The position numbers and the translations under genes are program-made. Source: Myxococcus fulvus (GTDB taxonomy: Bacteria; Myxococcota; Myxococcia; Myxococcales; Myxococcaceae). Taken from it: 64,000 nucleotides of DNA. The DNA lies in assembly GCF_900111765.1 (NCBI RefSeq), contig NZ_FOIB01000001.1, forward strand, positions 744,001 to 808,000, written 5' to 3'. The notes beneath the pieces are model-generated. The model had not been told where the DNA came from. It worked only from the letters and a program-made list of their open reading frames with translations, and did no database searches. Of the stretch, positions 1 to 10,959 are shown in pieces; position 1 is the first letter of the stretch, and each line of letters begins with the position of its first letter.

Positions 1-114
1 GGCCGTTCGCGTCAGGCGGGCGAGGGCTACGCGGACGACTACCAGCAGCTGTGGACCGAGGACGGCGTGCTGCTGGCCCAGTGCCGCCAGCTCTTCGTCG
101 TCATGGGCGGCTGA
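1..114 (+). CDS. Acyl-CoA thioesterase-like protein, C-terminal fragment
   Basis: Only the last 37 codons are in the window; the gene begins to the left. The tail reads as an aromatic/acidic strand (DDYQQLWTEDGVLLAQCRQL) followed by a short hydrophobic end and TGA at 112. This pattern of an aromatic residue, then W-[ST]-E-D-G, then L-A-x-x-R-Q resembles the last strand of TesB-type or hot-dog acyl-CoA thioesterases, which hydrolyse acyl-CoA to free acid and CoA. That family call rests on this short tail only. The next gene starts 39 bases downstream on the same strand. Confidence 0.5.
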   Translation, partial: GRSRQAGEGYADDYQQLWTEDGVLLAQCRQLFVVMGG

Positions 115-153
115 AGACCGGACGTCCTCCCTTCATCTGGTAGTGTCGGCGTC

Positions 154-648
154 GTGCAAGTGCTCTCGGTCGTCGTCACCGTCATCGCCGCGCTGCTCGC
201 GGCGGTGGGGGTCCTCTTCGTGGTCGCGGGCATCAAGGACGTCCTGCGCGCCACGCGCACCCGGCGCTGGCCCACCGCGCCCGGCACCATCCGCTCCGCC
301 GAGGAGTTCGAGCGCCGCCTCCCCGCGCCCCCCATGGCCGAGCCCCGCGTCTTCTACGAGGCCGTCATCGAGTACGAGTACACCGTGGGCCGCGTCCTGG
401 TCGGAACCACCGCCCTGCGCGTGGACCCCGCCGCGTACACGAACCCGGAGCACGCCCAGTCCATCCTCCGGCGCTATCCCCCAGGACAGGCCGTCCGGGT
501 CGCCTACAACCCGGCGGACCCCACCGACGCGGTGCTGGAGCCCGGCGCGCACGCACCCAGCTTCGTGCGGCTGGGCGTGGGGCTGGGGCTGGTGGCGCTC
601 GGCGCCTGCATGCCGCTGGTGGCGCGCTGGTTCGCGGCGCGCCTGTAG
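154..648 (+). CDS. DUF3592-like membrane protein
   Basis: A 164-residue protein starting at GTG. It has an N-terminal membrane helix (about residues 4-27), a soluble middle of about 100 residues and a second helix near the C-terminus (about 137-158). The middle carries a basic segment after the first helix, W-P-T-A-x-G-x-I, then a V-x-Y-x-Y-T-V-x-G strand, and later Y-P-P-G-x-x-V-x-V-x-Y-N-P-x-D-P. That last element is the hallmark I associate with DUF3592 proteins, small membrane proteins of unknown function. The 39-base gap to the preceding gene allows shared transcription. Confidence 0.7.
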   Translation: MQVLSVVVTVIAALLAAVGVLFVVAGIKDVLRATRTRRWPTAPGTIRSAEEFERRLPAPPMAEPRVFYEAVIEYEYTVGRVLVGTTALRVDPAAYTNPEHAQSILRRYPPGQAVRVAYNPADPTDAVLEPGAHAPSFVRLGVGLGLVALGACMPLVARWFAARL

Positions 649-738
649 GAAAATCTCCGTCCTGGACGCAACTGATCCACGTCCCCCGCGACAATCCCCT
701 CACATTCTTTCCCGGCCAGTCCCCGGCCGAGGTCCTCC

Positions 739-1683
739 ATGAGCGATCGCTCCTCCATCCGTCGCGGTCAGCAGAACCCGGTTCGCACCAGCCAGACGTC
801 GCAGAACGCCGCGGTGGTGAAGAACACGACCACGGAGAAGGTCGTCAAGGACACCAACACGGGCGTCCAGACCACCTTCGACAACGGCCGGCTCCAGAGC
901 CACTTCGAGCGTGAGAAGAGCACCACGCAGAACTGGAACACCAGCTACAGCACCGAGTCCCAGCATGAGTCCACGGGCCGCGTGACGGGCGCCATGGCGA
1001 GCCTGCTGGGCGCCATCCCGAAGGTCGGCATCGACGGCCAGTTCACCAAGGGCGCGGCGGTCAAGAAGTTCGAGGGCGGCTTCGGCGACGCCAACAGCGT
1101 GGCCCAGGGCTACGGCAAGGTGAGCCTGCTCGAGGCCGAGCTCAAGGGCTCCGGCGAGGTGGGCATCGAGGGCGGCAAGCTGTTCGCCCGCGGCGACCTG
1201 GACGCGAAGGCCACGCTGGTGGACGCCGAGGGCACGCTGCGCGCGGGTGTCGGCCCCATCCAGGCGGAGCTGCAGGGCAAGGCGTGGGTGGGCGCGAAGG
1301 CGGGTCTCCACGGTGAAGTGACGGTGGACCCCATCAACGGCAAGTACGCGGCCCGCGTCGGTGGTGACGCGTTCATCGGCGCCCGCGCCGGTGCCACGGG
1401 CACGGTGAAGCTGGGCGACTACGGCGGCGTCACGGGCCGTGCGGAGGCCTGGGCCGGTGTGGGTGTCTCGGCCCGTGCCGAGGCCAGCTGGGACAACGGC
1501 CGCTTCAAGGCCCGCGTGGACTTCGGCGCGGCCCTGGGCGTGGGCTTCAAGCTCGGCTTCGACGTGGACATCAACTTCGGCAAGATTGCCGACGCGGTGA
1601 AGAGCGTCGTCGAGAAGCCCATCGAAGTGGCCAAGAATGTGGTGAAGTCCGTCGGCAACTTCTTCAAGGGGCTGTTTGGCTGA
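739..1683 (+). CDS. Glycine/alanine-rich repetitive protein of unknown function
   Basis: A 314-residue protein with no signal peptide. Residues 1-75 are polar, rich in Ser, Thr, Asn and Gln. Residues 100-285 are a run of beta-strand-like repeats alternating small and charged residues (patterns such as A-x-A-x-A-G-V-G, GKAWVGAKAG, GRAEAWAGVGVSARAEASW). Residues 283-314 form a likely amphipathic helix with regular Lys and hydrophobic positions ending in F-F-K-G-L-F-G. From memory the central block resembles modules in some actinobacterial secreted or polymorphic-toxin proteins, but no toxin domain is visible. The stop overlaps the start of the TPR gene by one base (TGATG), so the two are probably co-translated. 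Function unknown. Confidence 0.75.
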   Translation: MSDRSSIRRGQQNPVRTSQTSQNAAVVKNTTTEKVVKDTNTGVQTTFDNGRLQSHFEREKSTTQNWNTSYSTESQHESTGRVTGAMASLLGAIPKVGIDGQFTKGAAVKKFEGGFGDANSVAQGYGKVSLLEAELKGSGEVGIEGGKLFARGDLDAKATLVDAEGTLRAGVGPIQAELQGKAWVGAKAGLHGEVTVDPINGKYAARVGGDAFIGARAGATGTVKLGDYGGVTGRAEAWAGVGVSARAEASWDNGRFKARVDFGAALGVGFKLGFDVDINFGKIADAVKSVVEKPIEVAKNVVKSVGNFFKGLFG

Positions 1684-2864
1684 TGGCGGAGACCGCCAGG
1701 TACGACGCACTTCTCGCAGCCGGGGAGCTGGACCAGGCACGCCGGGAGGCCGAGGCCGCGCTCAAGCGCGATGCTTCGGACCTGGCGGCCCGGGTCGCGC
1801 TCGCCCGGCTCGCGGCATTCGATGGCAACGAGGCCCAGGCCGAGTCATGGCTCGCGGGCGTGAGCGCGGAGGAGCCGGACGTGCAGCTGGTCCGGGCCGC
1901 GCTGCTCACCCGGCGAGGTGACGCGGCCGGCGCCCTGGCGCTCTACCGCAAGGTGGCGAAGGCGCGGCCCCAGAAGGCCGAGGCCTGGTTCGGCCAGGGC
2001 TACCTCCTGGCGGAGCAGGGCGACAACGCCGGCGCGCGCACCGCGCTCGAGCAGGCGGTGAAGCTGTCGCCGAGCACGGCCATCCATCACTTCCACCTGG
2101 GGCGCGTGCTCTTCGCCCAGGAGAACCTGAAGGACGGCTTCCACCACCTCCAGGAGTCGCTGCGCCTCAACCCGAGGCACGGGCCCAGCTATCTGGTGCT
2201 CGCGGTGGCGCTCCAGGCGGGCGGTGAGCTGGGCGCGGCCGAGGAGCTGTTGACCACGGGCATCAAGGCGCTCGACGGCGACCCGTACCTGCTCAACGCG
2301 CTGTGCAACGTGCAGCTGGCGCGCGGCAACCTGAGCGGCGCGGTGGCCACGGCGGAGACGCTGGCGCGCGTGGAGCCGGACGCTCCCGCGGCGCAGGCGA
2401 ACCTGGCGCGGCTGCGGCTGGCGCAGGGGCGGCTGACCGACGCGCTGGAGCTGTGCAAGAAGCTGGCGTCGCGCGGACAGGCCACCTCGCAGAGCCGCAT
2501 GGTCGAGGGCATGGCGCTGGAGGCCATCGAGCCGGTGGACATCCCCGCCGCGCTGACGGCGTGGCGCGAGGCCATGAAGCTGGACCCGGACGACTGGGCC
2601 CCCGCCAACAACCTGGGCAATCTGCTGATGCGCATCCCCGAGGACGAGCTCCCGGGCGCGGGCCAGCAGGCGCTCGAGGTGCTGGAGGAGGCGCATCGCC
2701 GCGCGCCGGAGCGCCCCGAGCCGCAGCTCAACCTGGCGCTCGTGAGCGCGCGGCTGGGCGACAAGCAGCGGGCGACGCAGCTGGCTCAGTCGCTCTTGAA
2801 GCTGGAGCGCCTGGACCCCGAGTGGCGCGAGCAGGCCGAGCGGCTCATCAAGGCGCTGGCTTGA
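1683..2864 (+). CDS. Tetratricopeptide repeat protein
   Basis: A 393-residue soluble protein built almost entirely of 34-residue helical repeats. Typical TPR positions (W/L, G, Y/L, A, A, P) recur in units such as A-W-F-G-Q-G-Y-L-L-A-E-Q-G-D and H-F-H-L-G-R-V-L-F-A-Q-E, with at least eight repeats between residues 5 and 385. TPR arrays hold partner proteins. The start overlaps the stop of the glycine-rich gene by one base, which suggests that protein as the partner or client. There is no signal peptide, so it probably acts in the cytoplasm. A hairpin lies just past the stop. Confidence 0.88.
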   Translation: MAETARYDALLAAGELDQARREAEAALKRDASDLAARVALARLAAFDGNEAQAESWLAGVSAEEPDVQLVRAALLTRRGDAAGALALYRKVAKARPQKAEAWFGQGYLLAEQGDNAGARTALEQAVKLSPSTAIHHFHLGRVLFAQENLKDGFHHLQESLRLNPRHGPSYLVLAVALQAGGELGAAEELLTTGIKALDGDPYLLNALCNVQLARGNLSGAVATAETLARVEPDAPAAQANLARLRLAQGRLTDALELCKKLASRGQATSQSRMVEGMALEAIEPVDIPAALTAWREAMKLDPDDWAPANNLGNLLMRIPEDELPGAGQQALEVLEEAHRRAPERPEPQLNLALVSARLGDKQRATQLAQSLLKLERLDPEWREQAERLIKALA

Positions 2865-2878
2865 GCTGACGGACCGGA

Positions 2879-2924
2879 CGGGCGCTCACGGGCGCCCGCC
2901 GCCGAGACATGAAACACATGTCTC
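2879..2924. terminator. Two adjacent hairpins between convergent genes
   Basis: A perfect 7-bp stem (CGGGCGC/GCGCCCG, 2879-2898) is followed by a perfect 8-bp stem (GAGACATG/CATGTCTC, 2904-2924) with an AAACA loop. The second overlaps the stop codon of the response regulator gene read from the right. There is no clear T-tract on either strand. The position between two 3' ends suggests a two-way transcription end. Confidence 0.5.
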
Positions 2925-3291
2925 ACGCCGCCACGTTGGCGAGCTGCTTCATGAGCAGTCGAATCAGCTCCACGGGGTGGATGGGCTTGGGCAGCAGCTC
3001 CGCGCCGTAGCGGATGGCGACGGGGATGAGGTCATCGAGCTGCTCGTGGCCGGTGAGGAAGATGAAGGGCGCGTTGCACTCCTTCAGCTCACGCATGGCG
3101 ATGAGCACGTCCGCGCCGTTCATCGACGGCATGTTGTAGTCGCACAGGATGGCGGAGATGGTCCCCAGCTCCTCCTGGAACGCGCTCTCGGGTGACTGCA
3201 CCGTGCGCACCTGGAAGCCGGCGCTCTGCAGGATGTCCGTCACCAGCGAGAGCACGAACAGGTCATCGTCAATCACCAGCACGGTCTGCAT
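2923..3291 (-). CDS. Single-domain response regulator (CheY-like receiver)
   Basis: A 122-residue receiver domain with no output domain. The acidic pocket is V-I-D-D-D (residues 6-10), the phosphoacceptor is D51 in C-D-Y-N-M-P, with T80 (F-L-T-G-H) and K102 (L-P-K-P) as switch residues. All key residues are present, so it should accept phosphate from a histidine kinase and signal through a partner. I chose the ATG at 3291, six codons inside the longest reading, because GGGAG lies about 9 bases upstream and the domain then starts at once. No kinase is nearby, so it is an orphan. It is transcribed towards the TPR gene and ends in a hairpin. Confidence 0.9.
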   Translation of the reverse strand: MQTVLVIDDDLFVLSLVTDILQSAGFQVRTVQSPESAFQEELGTISAILCDYNMPSMNGADVLIAMRELKECNAPFIFLTGHEQLDDLIPVAIRYGAELLPKPIHPVELIRLLMKQLANVAA

Positions 3292-3367
3292 CGCGCGCTC
3301 TCCCGGCAAGCCTGTCTCATCCTACGAGCCGGGCCAGCCAGGAGAGTAGGGCGAGCAACGCATTCCG

Positions 3368-4729
3368 TCAGCGCGGTGCGGGAGCCACGGGGCTCGGCTG
3401 ACCCGGGGTGCCCGGCGACGGGATGAGCACCAGGTCTTCCTGCGGCGGAATCAGGTATTCGGCGCCCGTTTCGGTGACGACGGCCATCTCCTCCACGGAG
3501 AGGACCCGCATCGCGTCCGGGCCTTCCTTCCACGCGAAGAACCCGTCGAAGGCGAACACCTGTCCCACGCGGATGATGCGCGTGGACTGGCCCTGCTTGG
3601 GCTTGTCCTTCGCCCCACCGGAGAGCGCGGGCCCCACGTCATGCGCCCAGTAGCCCACGGGGTGGCCGGTGCCGAACATGTTCATCGGCTCCGAGCCCGC
3701 CTCGCTCATCCACACGCGCTGCGCCTTGTCCACGTCCCAGCCGCTGACACCCGGCTTGAGCGCCGCCAGCGCCACGCGGTTTCCCTGCCGGCCCTTCTCC
3801 CACTTCGCCAGCGCGTCCTTGGGCACCTCTTTCTGCCCCGGCGCGAGCACGTAGGCGAAGCGCTGGATGTCCGTCACCCACAAGTTGCCCACGCGGATGC
3901 CGAAGTCCGTCTGGATGAAGTCCCCGGGCTGAATCACCTTCTCCGTGGCGTGCGAGTGGCCACGCAAGGGCCCGCTGTTGACCGCCGGGTTCTGGTCCGG
4001 CGCCCACGCGTCCCCCACGCCCAATTCCGCCATGCGCTTCTTGAGGAACTTCGCGACGTCGGAGTCGCGCGTCTTGCCCGGCACCACCGTGGCATACGCC
4101 TCGACTTGAAGCTGGGCCGTCAGCGCCGCGGCCTTGCGCAGAATCTCCACCTCCTCGGGCAGCTTCACGGACAGCCACTCGGAGACGACGTCCTCGGACG
4201 ACACCAGCTTCTTGCGCAGCGCGGGCGACAGCGCCTTCTCCAGCGCCGCGCGCTGCGAGGACGACAGCCCGTCCGCCACCGTGACGGACGTGGACGCGTT
4301 GATGGCGATGCGCGCGGGCTTCGCCGCCGCAAGCCTCGCGGCAATCTGCGCGTAGAGGTCCTGCCCGCGCTCCACCGAGATGACCTCGTCCAGCGGCGCC
4401 ACCTCGCGCAGCGCCGTGGCCTCGCTCACCGGCGACAGCGCGAGCGAGCGCACCGTGTCCCCCTGCCGCAGGAACAAGAACGCCGCGGTGCCGCCCGCGT
4501 TCTCCCCGCCGACGTGAATCGCCAGCGGGTCGTTGTCGTTCTCCCGGCAGAGCACCACCCAGGCGTCCACGTTGGCGCGCGCCATGGCCTGCGGCAGCAG
4601 CTTCTGGATGCGCTCCTTGCGGATGCGCGGCCACGGGTCGCCGGAGACGATGGAGTCCTTGCCCGCCGCGCTCGCCAGGGGGGAGGCGAGGAGCAGGGCG
4701 GTGACGAGGGCGGACCGGAGGCGCTTCAT
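3368..4729 (-). CDS. Secreted M24-family metallopeptidase (Xaa-Pro aminopeptidase-like)
   Basis: A 453-residue protein with a signal peptide (MKRLRSALVTALLLASPLAS then A). Its N-terminal creatinase-like domain spans about residues 25-190 and its pita-bread catalytic domain about 195-435. Metal-site elements include H-S-H-A-T-E, an Asp in Q-T-D-F-G, an Asp in V-T-D-I-Q-R, a His in G-T-G-H-P-V-G and a late Glu in S-V-E-E-M. Family members release an N-terminal residue ahead of proline. The start at 4729 is preferred over an upstream ATG at 4792 because the signal peptide begins there and GAAAGGA lies upstream. Export suggests digestion of external peptides. The last residues are proline-rich and look dispensable. 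Confidence 0.85.
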   Translation of the reverse strand: MKRLRSALVTALLLASPLASAAGKDSIVSGDPWPRIRKERIQKLLPQAMARANVDAWVVLCRENDNDPLAIHVGGENAGGTAAFLFLRQGDTVRSLALSPVSEATALREVAPLDEVISVERGQDLYAQIAARLAAAKPARIAINASTSVTVADGLSSSQRAALEKALSPALRKKLVSSEDVVSEWLSVKLPEEVEILRKAAALTAQLQVEAYATVVPGKTRDSDVAKFLKKRMAELGVGDAWAPDQNPAVNSGPLRGHSHATEKVIQPGDFIQTDFGIRVGNLWVTDIQRFAYVLAPGQKEVPKDALAKWEKGRQGNRVALAALKPGVSGWDVDKAQRVWMSEAGSEPMNMFGTGHPVGYWAHDVGPALSGGAKDKPKQGQSTRIIRVGQVFAFDGFFAWKEGPDAMRVLSVEEMAVVTETGAEYLIPPQEDLVLIPSPGTPGQPSPVAPAPR

Positions 4730-4899
4730 GCTTCGGGAATCCTTTCGGGAGAAGGCGCCGCCATCATCCCCGACCTCGCCCGCCCCAGGCACCGCCCCCA
4801 GGTGAAGTCCTGTCGCGTCGTCATGAAGAAATGCCCGGGCAAACCGGAGAAAACCGCGAGCGCAAGCGCCACCGCCGTCGCTCGTTTAAGGTGATGACC

Positions 4900-5643
4900 A
4901 TGGCCAAGAGCTCCTCTCGCAAGTCCGCCGCGAAGGCGAAGGTGAAGGTGAAGAAGCCCGCCGCCCCCCGTGCCGCCGCTCCCCGGAAGAGCCAGGCGAA
5001 GCGGCCCGCCAGGCCCCCCGAGCCGCCGCCCATCGTCCTCGAGGCCGAGCCCGTCTTCCCCGAGGAGCCCACGCTGGAGGACACCCCCAAGGCCCTGCCC
5101 GCGGGCGAAGAGGGTGGCGGCCGCGTGCTCCCCTTCGAAATCGACCCCAAGCGCATGGAAGAAGGCCTGCGCAAGCTCCAGGGCGAGGTGGTGCACTGGG
5201 CCAACAAGGGCCGCTACACCCGCGTGCGCTTCAAGTTCCGGGGCAAGCAGCTCTTGCCGGACCTGCCGCTCGCCGCCGTCGTCGCGGCGGAGGGGCTCAC
5301 GTTCTACTGGGGCGGCATCCTGCGCGTGCTCATCGCCAACGTGGTGGGCGGCAGCGTGTTCCAGGTGGAGTTGGTGAATGACGCGGAGAAGCGCGTCCAG
5401 GCCGGCAAGGAGGCCCTGTTGTCGGGCGACGTGGACCAGGCCCTGACCCTGTTCCGCGAGGCCGTCGCCATGGACCGCGACTCCGCGCCCGCACACCTCA
5501 ACGTGGGCGTGGCCCTCAAGCTCAAGGGCGACAAGCAGGGGGCGCTCGCGGCCTTCGAGAAGGCCAAGGAGAAGGACCCCGAGGGCCCTGTTGGCACCGA
5601 GGCCGAGCGCCTGGCCGCCCCCCTTCGTCCCTCGCCCGTCTAG
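4900..5643 (+). CDS. TPR protein with basic N-terminal tail
   Basis: A 247-residue soluble protein. Residues 1-45 are a disordered basic tail full of Lys, Ala and Pro, resembling histone H1 or AlgP-type tails. An acidic, proline-rich linker follows. Residues about 75-165 form a compact alpha/beta domain (L-P-F-E-I-D, then K-G-R-Y-T-R-V-R-F-K-F-R-G-K) that I do not recognise. Residues 170-235 contain two TPR-like units. The start is the ATG after TAAGGTGATGACC; an ATG six bases earlier is possible. It reads away from the M24 gene and lies upstream of gyrA. The tail could bind nucleic acid or an acidic partner, but that is inference. Confidence 0.75.
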   Translation: MAKSSSRKSAAKAKVKVKKPAAPRAAAPRKSQAKRPARPPEPPPIVLEAEPVFPEEPTLEDTPKALPAGEEGGGRVLPFEIDPKRMEEGLRKLQGEVVHWANKGRYTRVRFKFRGKQLLPDLPLAAVVAAEGLTFYWGGILRVLIANVVGGSVFQVELVNDAEKRVQAGKEALLSGDVDQALTLFREAVAMDRDSAPAHLNVGVALKLKGDKQGALAAFEKAKEKDPEGPVGTEAERLAAPLRPSPV

Positions 5644-5791
5644 CGTCCGTCCCGGGCTGTTCGGGAGGCCTGTTTTTTCGCCTCGGAAGCGGGCTGAAAA
5701 CGGGGTGTTCGAGCGTTCAGTAGGGGGCGCTTTTTCGCGCTCCGATGACTTGATTCCGAACCCCATCGCATGTGGGGCGTACACCCCCTCG

Positions 5792-5829
5792 TTTCCCTTG
5801 TTGACGTAGGGAAATCCAGGGGTTACGAA
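5792..5829 (+). promoter_or_regulatory. Probable gyrA promoter with overlapping inverted repeat
   Basis: TTGACG (5801-5806), a 17-base spacer and TACGAA (5824-5829) make a plausible housekeeping promoter about 60 bases ahead of the gyrA ATG. A perfect 7-bp inverted repeat TTTCCCT/AGGGAAA (5792-5798 and 5808-5814) brackets the -35 box, where a repressor or supercoiling-sensitive structure could act. The rest of the 244-base gap after the TPR gene shows nothing else. Confidence 0.45.
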
Positions 5830-5887
5830 CGCTCCCTCACTGGACGGCGGCCCTTCACGGGGTCCCTCCGCGAACCTCCCAGAGCCC

Positions 5888-8680
<2,793 letters not shown>

Positions 8681-8706
8681 GCCGGACGATGATTTGAAGC
8701 ACCGAG

Positions 8707-8739
8707 GCCCCTCTTCCCTGTGTGTGGAAGAGGGGCTTT
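8707..8739 (+). terminator. Rho-independent terminator of gyrA
   Basis: A perfect 11-bp stem (GCCCCTCTTCC/GGAAGAGGGGC) with an 8-base loop is followed by TTTGTCTTGT. It sits 27 bases after the gyrA stop and is one of the clearest terminators in the window. Confidence 0.85.
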
Positions 8740-8769
8740 GTCTTGTCTCGGGATGGCCGGGAACGGTCG

Positions 8770-9351
8770 TCAGGGCAGCCCGAGCAGCGTCAGCGTCGTC
8801 ACGCCGGACATGCCTGGGATGCCACGGGACGAGAAGCACTCGAACAGGTCGACGTCGACGTACGTCAGGGTGCGGACCGCGGTGGCGCCCTGGAACTTCC
8901 CGGACTCCACCGTGCCGGTGTAGGTGATGGCGATGGTGGTGTTGCTGAGCTGGAGGGAGGCGCGCGTCTGGAACAGCGTGGACGTCTCGCCCGTGTTCCA
9001 CTTCACCTCCGCGCGGGTCGAGCCGAGCTCCAGCAGGTCCCGACACGAGTAGGCGGGCCGCTGGACGTCGATGAGGAGCTCTCCGGACGTCACCTCCGGG
9101 TCGGACGGCGAGACGCAGTTCGTGAACGACGACGTCCCGGTGATGCGCGTGTCGCGAGGGAAGACCGACAGCGGTGGCGAGTATTGATTCGCGGTCGCTC
9201 CCAATGGACAGGCCACCAGTGACAGCCGCTGCTCGGAGGAGCCCGGGTCCTCGGACGCTGGGGCGGGTGAGGGTGACTCCGGCCCCCCGCAAGCGGTGAG
9301 CGAGGTGGCGAGGCCGAGCATCGCGAAGACATGGAAAGGGTGTTGGTTCAT
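8770..9351 (-). CDS. Secreted lipoprotein, tandem paralogue 1
   Basis: A 193-residue protein with a lipoprotein signal ending L-T-A-C at residue 21. The mature part starts with a Ser/Pro/Glu linker, then a beta-rich domain of about 150 residues with conserved-looking cysteines (V-A-C-P-L-G, F-T-N-C, Y-S-C-R) and K-W-N-T-G-E-T-S-T. It shares this W-N-T-G-E-T-S-T block and V-E-S-G-K-F-Q-G-A-T with the neighbouring gene, which is also 193 residues. From memory the A-C-P-L-G to W-N-T-G-x-T-S-T layout is common in small secreted actinobacterial proteins of unknown role. AGGAG precedes the ATG. No function can be given. Confidence 0.8.
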   Translation of the reverse strand: MNQHPFHVFAMLGLATSLTACGGPESPSPAPASEDPGSSEQRLSLVACPLGATANQYSPPLSVFPRDTRITGTSSFTNCVSPSDPEVTSGELLIDVQRPAYSCRDLLELGSTRAEVKWNTGETSTLFQTRASLQLSNTTIAITYTGTVESGKFQGATAVRTLTYVDVDLFECFSSRGIPGMSGVTTLTLLGLP

Positions 9352-9395
9352 GACGGACTCCTGGGTGGGTGGGGTGGGGAAGGACTACGTCCTCG

Positions 9396-9977
9396 CTAGC
9401 GCAGGCTGAGCACCTTGAGCGTCGTCGGGCCGCTCAGCCGGGGCAGGCCCGCCGGCGAGCTGCAGGCAACGAGGTCGGTGTTGAGATAGGTGGTGGTGCG
9501 GAGGACGGTGGCACCCTGGAACTTGCCCGACTCCACGCTCCCGAATTGCGTGAGCAGGACGAGGTTGCCGTTGAGCTGTGTGGCCACTCGCGTCTGGACG
9601 ACGGTGGAGGTTTCCCCCGTGTTCCAGCGGATGAGCAACCGCGAGGCCCCGAACTCGAGCAGGTTGGTGCAGGAGTAGCCCGGCCGGACGATGTCGATGG
9701 GCGCCTCGGCGGAGGTCACGGTGGGGCCGACCAGGGACACGCAGTTCGACAGGGTGGCCAGGCCCGTGACCTTCACCGTCTGGGGCGTGTTCTTGAGGGG
9801 CGGCGCGTAGTTCGTGATGGAGGAACCGAGGGGGCAGGTCACCGCCGCCAGCAACTGCTGCTCCGCCTGCTCGGTGGAGTCGGGGAGCACGGGTTCCGAA
9901 AGCTCCTCCCCGCATCCCGGCAGGATGCCGCCCAGGAGACAAGACCACAGCAGGAAGACTGGGGACCCTCGACGCAT
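9396..9977 (-). CDS. Secreted lipoprotein, tandem paralogue 2
   Basis: A 193-residue lipoprotein with signal MRRGSPVFLLWSCLLGG and a lipobox-like L-P-G-C. The mature domain aligns throughout with paralogue 1: V-T-C-P-L-G, L-S-N-C, Y-S-C-T, R-W-N-T-G-E-T-S-T and V-E-S-G-K-F-Q-G-A-T. The start is placed at the ATG at 9977, preceded by GGAGG, rather than further upstream. It lies 44 bases upstream of paralogue 1 on the same strand, so the two are probably one transcript produced by gene duplication and old divergence. Function unknown. Confidence 0.82.
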   Translation of the reverse strand: MRRGSPVFLLWSCLLGGILPGCGEELSEPVLPDSTEQAEQQLLAAVTCPLGSSITNYAPPLKNTPQTVKVTGLATLSNCVSLVGPTVTSAEAPIDIVRPGYSCTNLLEFGASRLLIRWNTGETSTVVQTRVATQLNGNLVLLTQFGSVESGKFQGATVLRTTTYLNTDLVACSSPAGLPRLSGPTTLKVLSLR

Positions 9978-10116
9978 GATGGACCTCCACGGCTTGAAGA
10001 GGTCGCTGGGATAGGGATGCCCCTTCGTCCAGGGCCACGTGGGACCCATGCGCACCGTTCTCACGCGGGTGCGGGCGTTGGACCTTCGTACGAAGCGCGA
10101 GGGTGCTTTGTCGGGC

Positions 10117-10953
10117 TCAGCGCAGGACGTCTGGGAGCTTCGAGACATCCACGTGCGGGACACCGACCTGTGTCACCGCCTGCGCGCCGAACCAGTTCGC
10201 CAGCTCCGCGCACTTCGACAGCGACTGGCCCCGCAGCAGGCCCAGCGTGAAGCCCGCCAGGAAACAGTCGCCCGCGCCCGTCGGGTCCACCTCCTCGACG
10301 GGGCTGCTGGGAAGCTCGAGCGAGGCTTTCGCCGTGAGCAGGGTGCACCCGTGCCTGCCCCGGGTGATGACCACACACGTCCTCGCGCGCACGGCGTCGA
10401 GGTCCAGCGCGCGCGCCTCCTCCTCGCTGGCCTTGAGCACGTGCAGGTGCCCCATCAGCGCCGCGAAGGGCGTGTCCTCCAGCCGCTGATTGCGCACGCG
10501 TCCCCCGTCATCCAACACGCGCAAGAGGCACTGCGCATCGGCGAGGACGTGCCTGGCGTGCTGGGACATCCGGAGGAGCGTCTCGGGCGTCACCTCGCCC
10601 ATCACCCCGCACGCGAGCGCCACCCGGGCATCGAGGCGGATGTCCTCGGGCGGGATGCTCGCCGAGCGCGCGTCCACGCGGAGCACACGCTCCTCCTGAC
10701 TGAAGTCCGCGAGGAACCGCGTGGTGCGCGTGCCCGGGACGATGCGCGGTGGATACCGGACGCGGTCCGCGTAGGCGAAGTCCTCGCCTGCCACCGACAC
10801 CACCACGTGGTCCACCCCGGCGGCGTCGAACACCGAGGAGATGTACGCCGCCGAGCCCCCGAGCGTATGCACCTCTCCGCCCCCGGCCGAGGGCAGCACG
10901 TCATGGCAGTAGTTGCCCACCACCAGCACGTCGCACGAGGAGCGTCCCGACAC
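10117..10953 (-). CDS. PfkB-family carbohydrate kinase
   Basis: A 278-residue ribokinase-fold kinase that moves a phosphate from ATP to a sugar-like substrate. The N-terminal strand V-L-V-V-G-N-Y-C-H-D and G-G-S-A-A-Y carry substrate contacts; the second PfkB signature D-P-T-G-A-G-D-C-F ends at catalytic D229. The family includes ribo-, fructo-, adenosine- and myo-inositol kinases. The short length and the V-G-N-Y-C-H-D start remind me of plant myo-inositol kinases, but the substrate cannot be settled from sequence. It starts 6 bases after the NTF2-like gene, on the same strand, so the two are probably co-transcribed. Confidence 0.85.
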   Translation of the reverse strand: MSGRSSCDVLVVGNYCHDVLPSAGGGEVHTLGGSAAYISSVFDAAGVDHVVVSVAGEDFAYADRVRYPPRIVPGTRTTRFLADFSQEERVLRVDARSASIPPEDIRLDARVALACGVMGEVTPETLLRMSQHARHVLADAQCLLRVLDDGGRVRNQRLEDTPFAALMGHLHVLKASEEEARALDLDAVRARTCVVITRGRHGCTLLTAKASLELPSSPVEEVDPTGAGDCFLAGFTLGLLRGQSLSKCAELANWFGAQAVTQVGVPHVDVSKLPDVLR

Positions 10954-10959
10954 GGGCGT

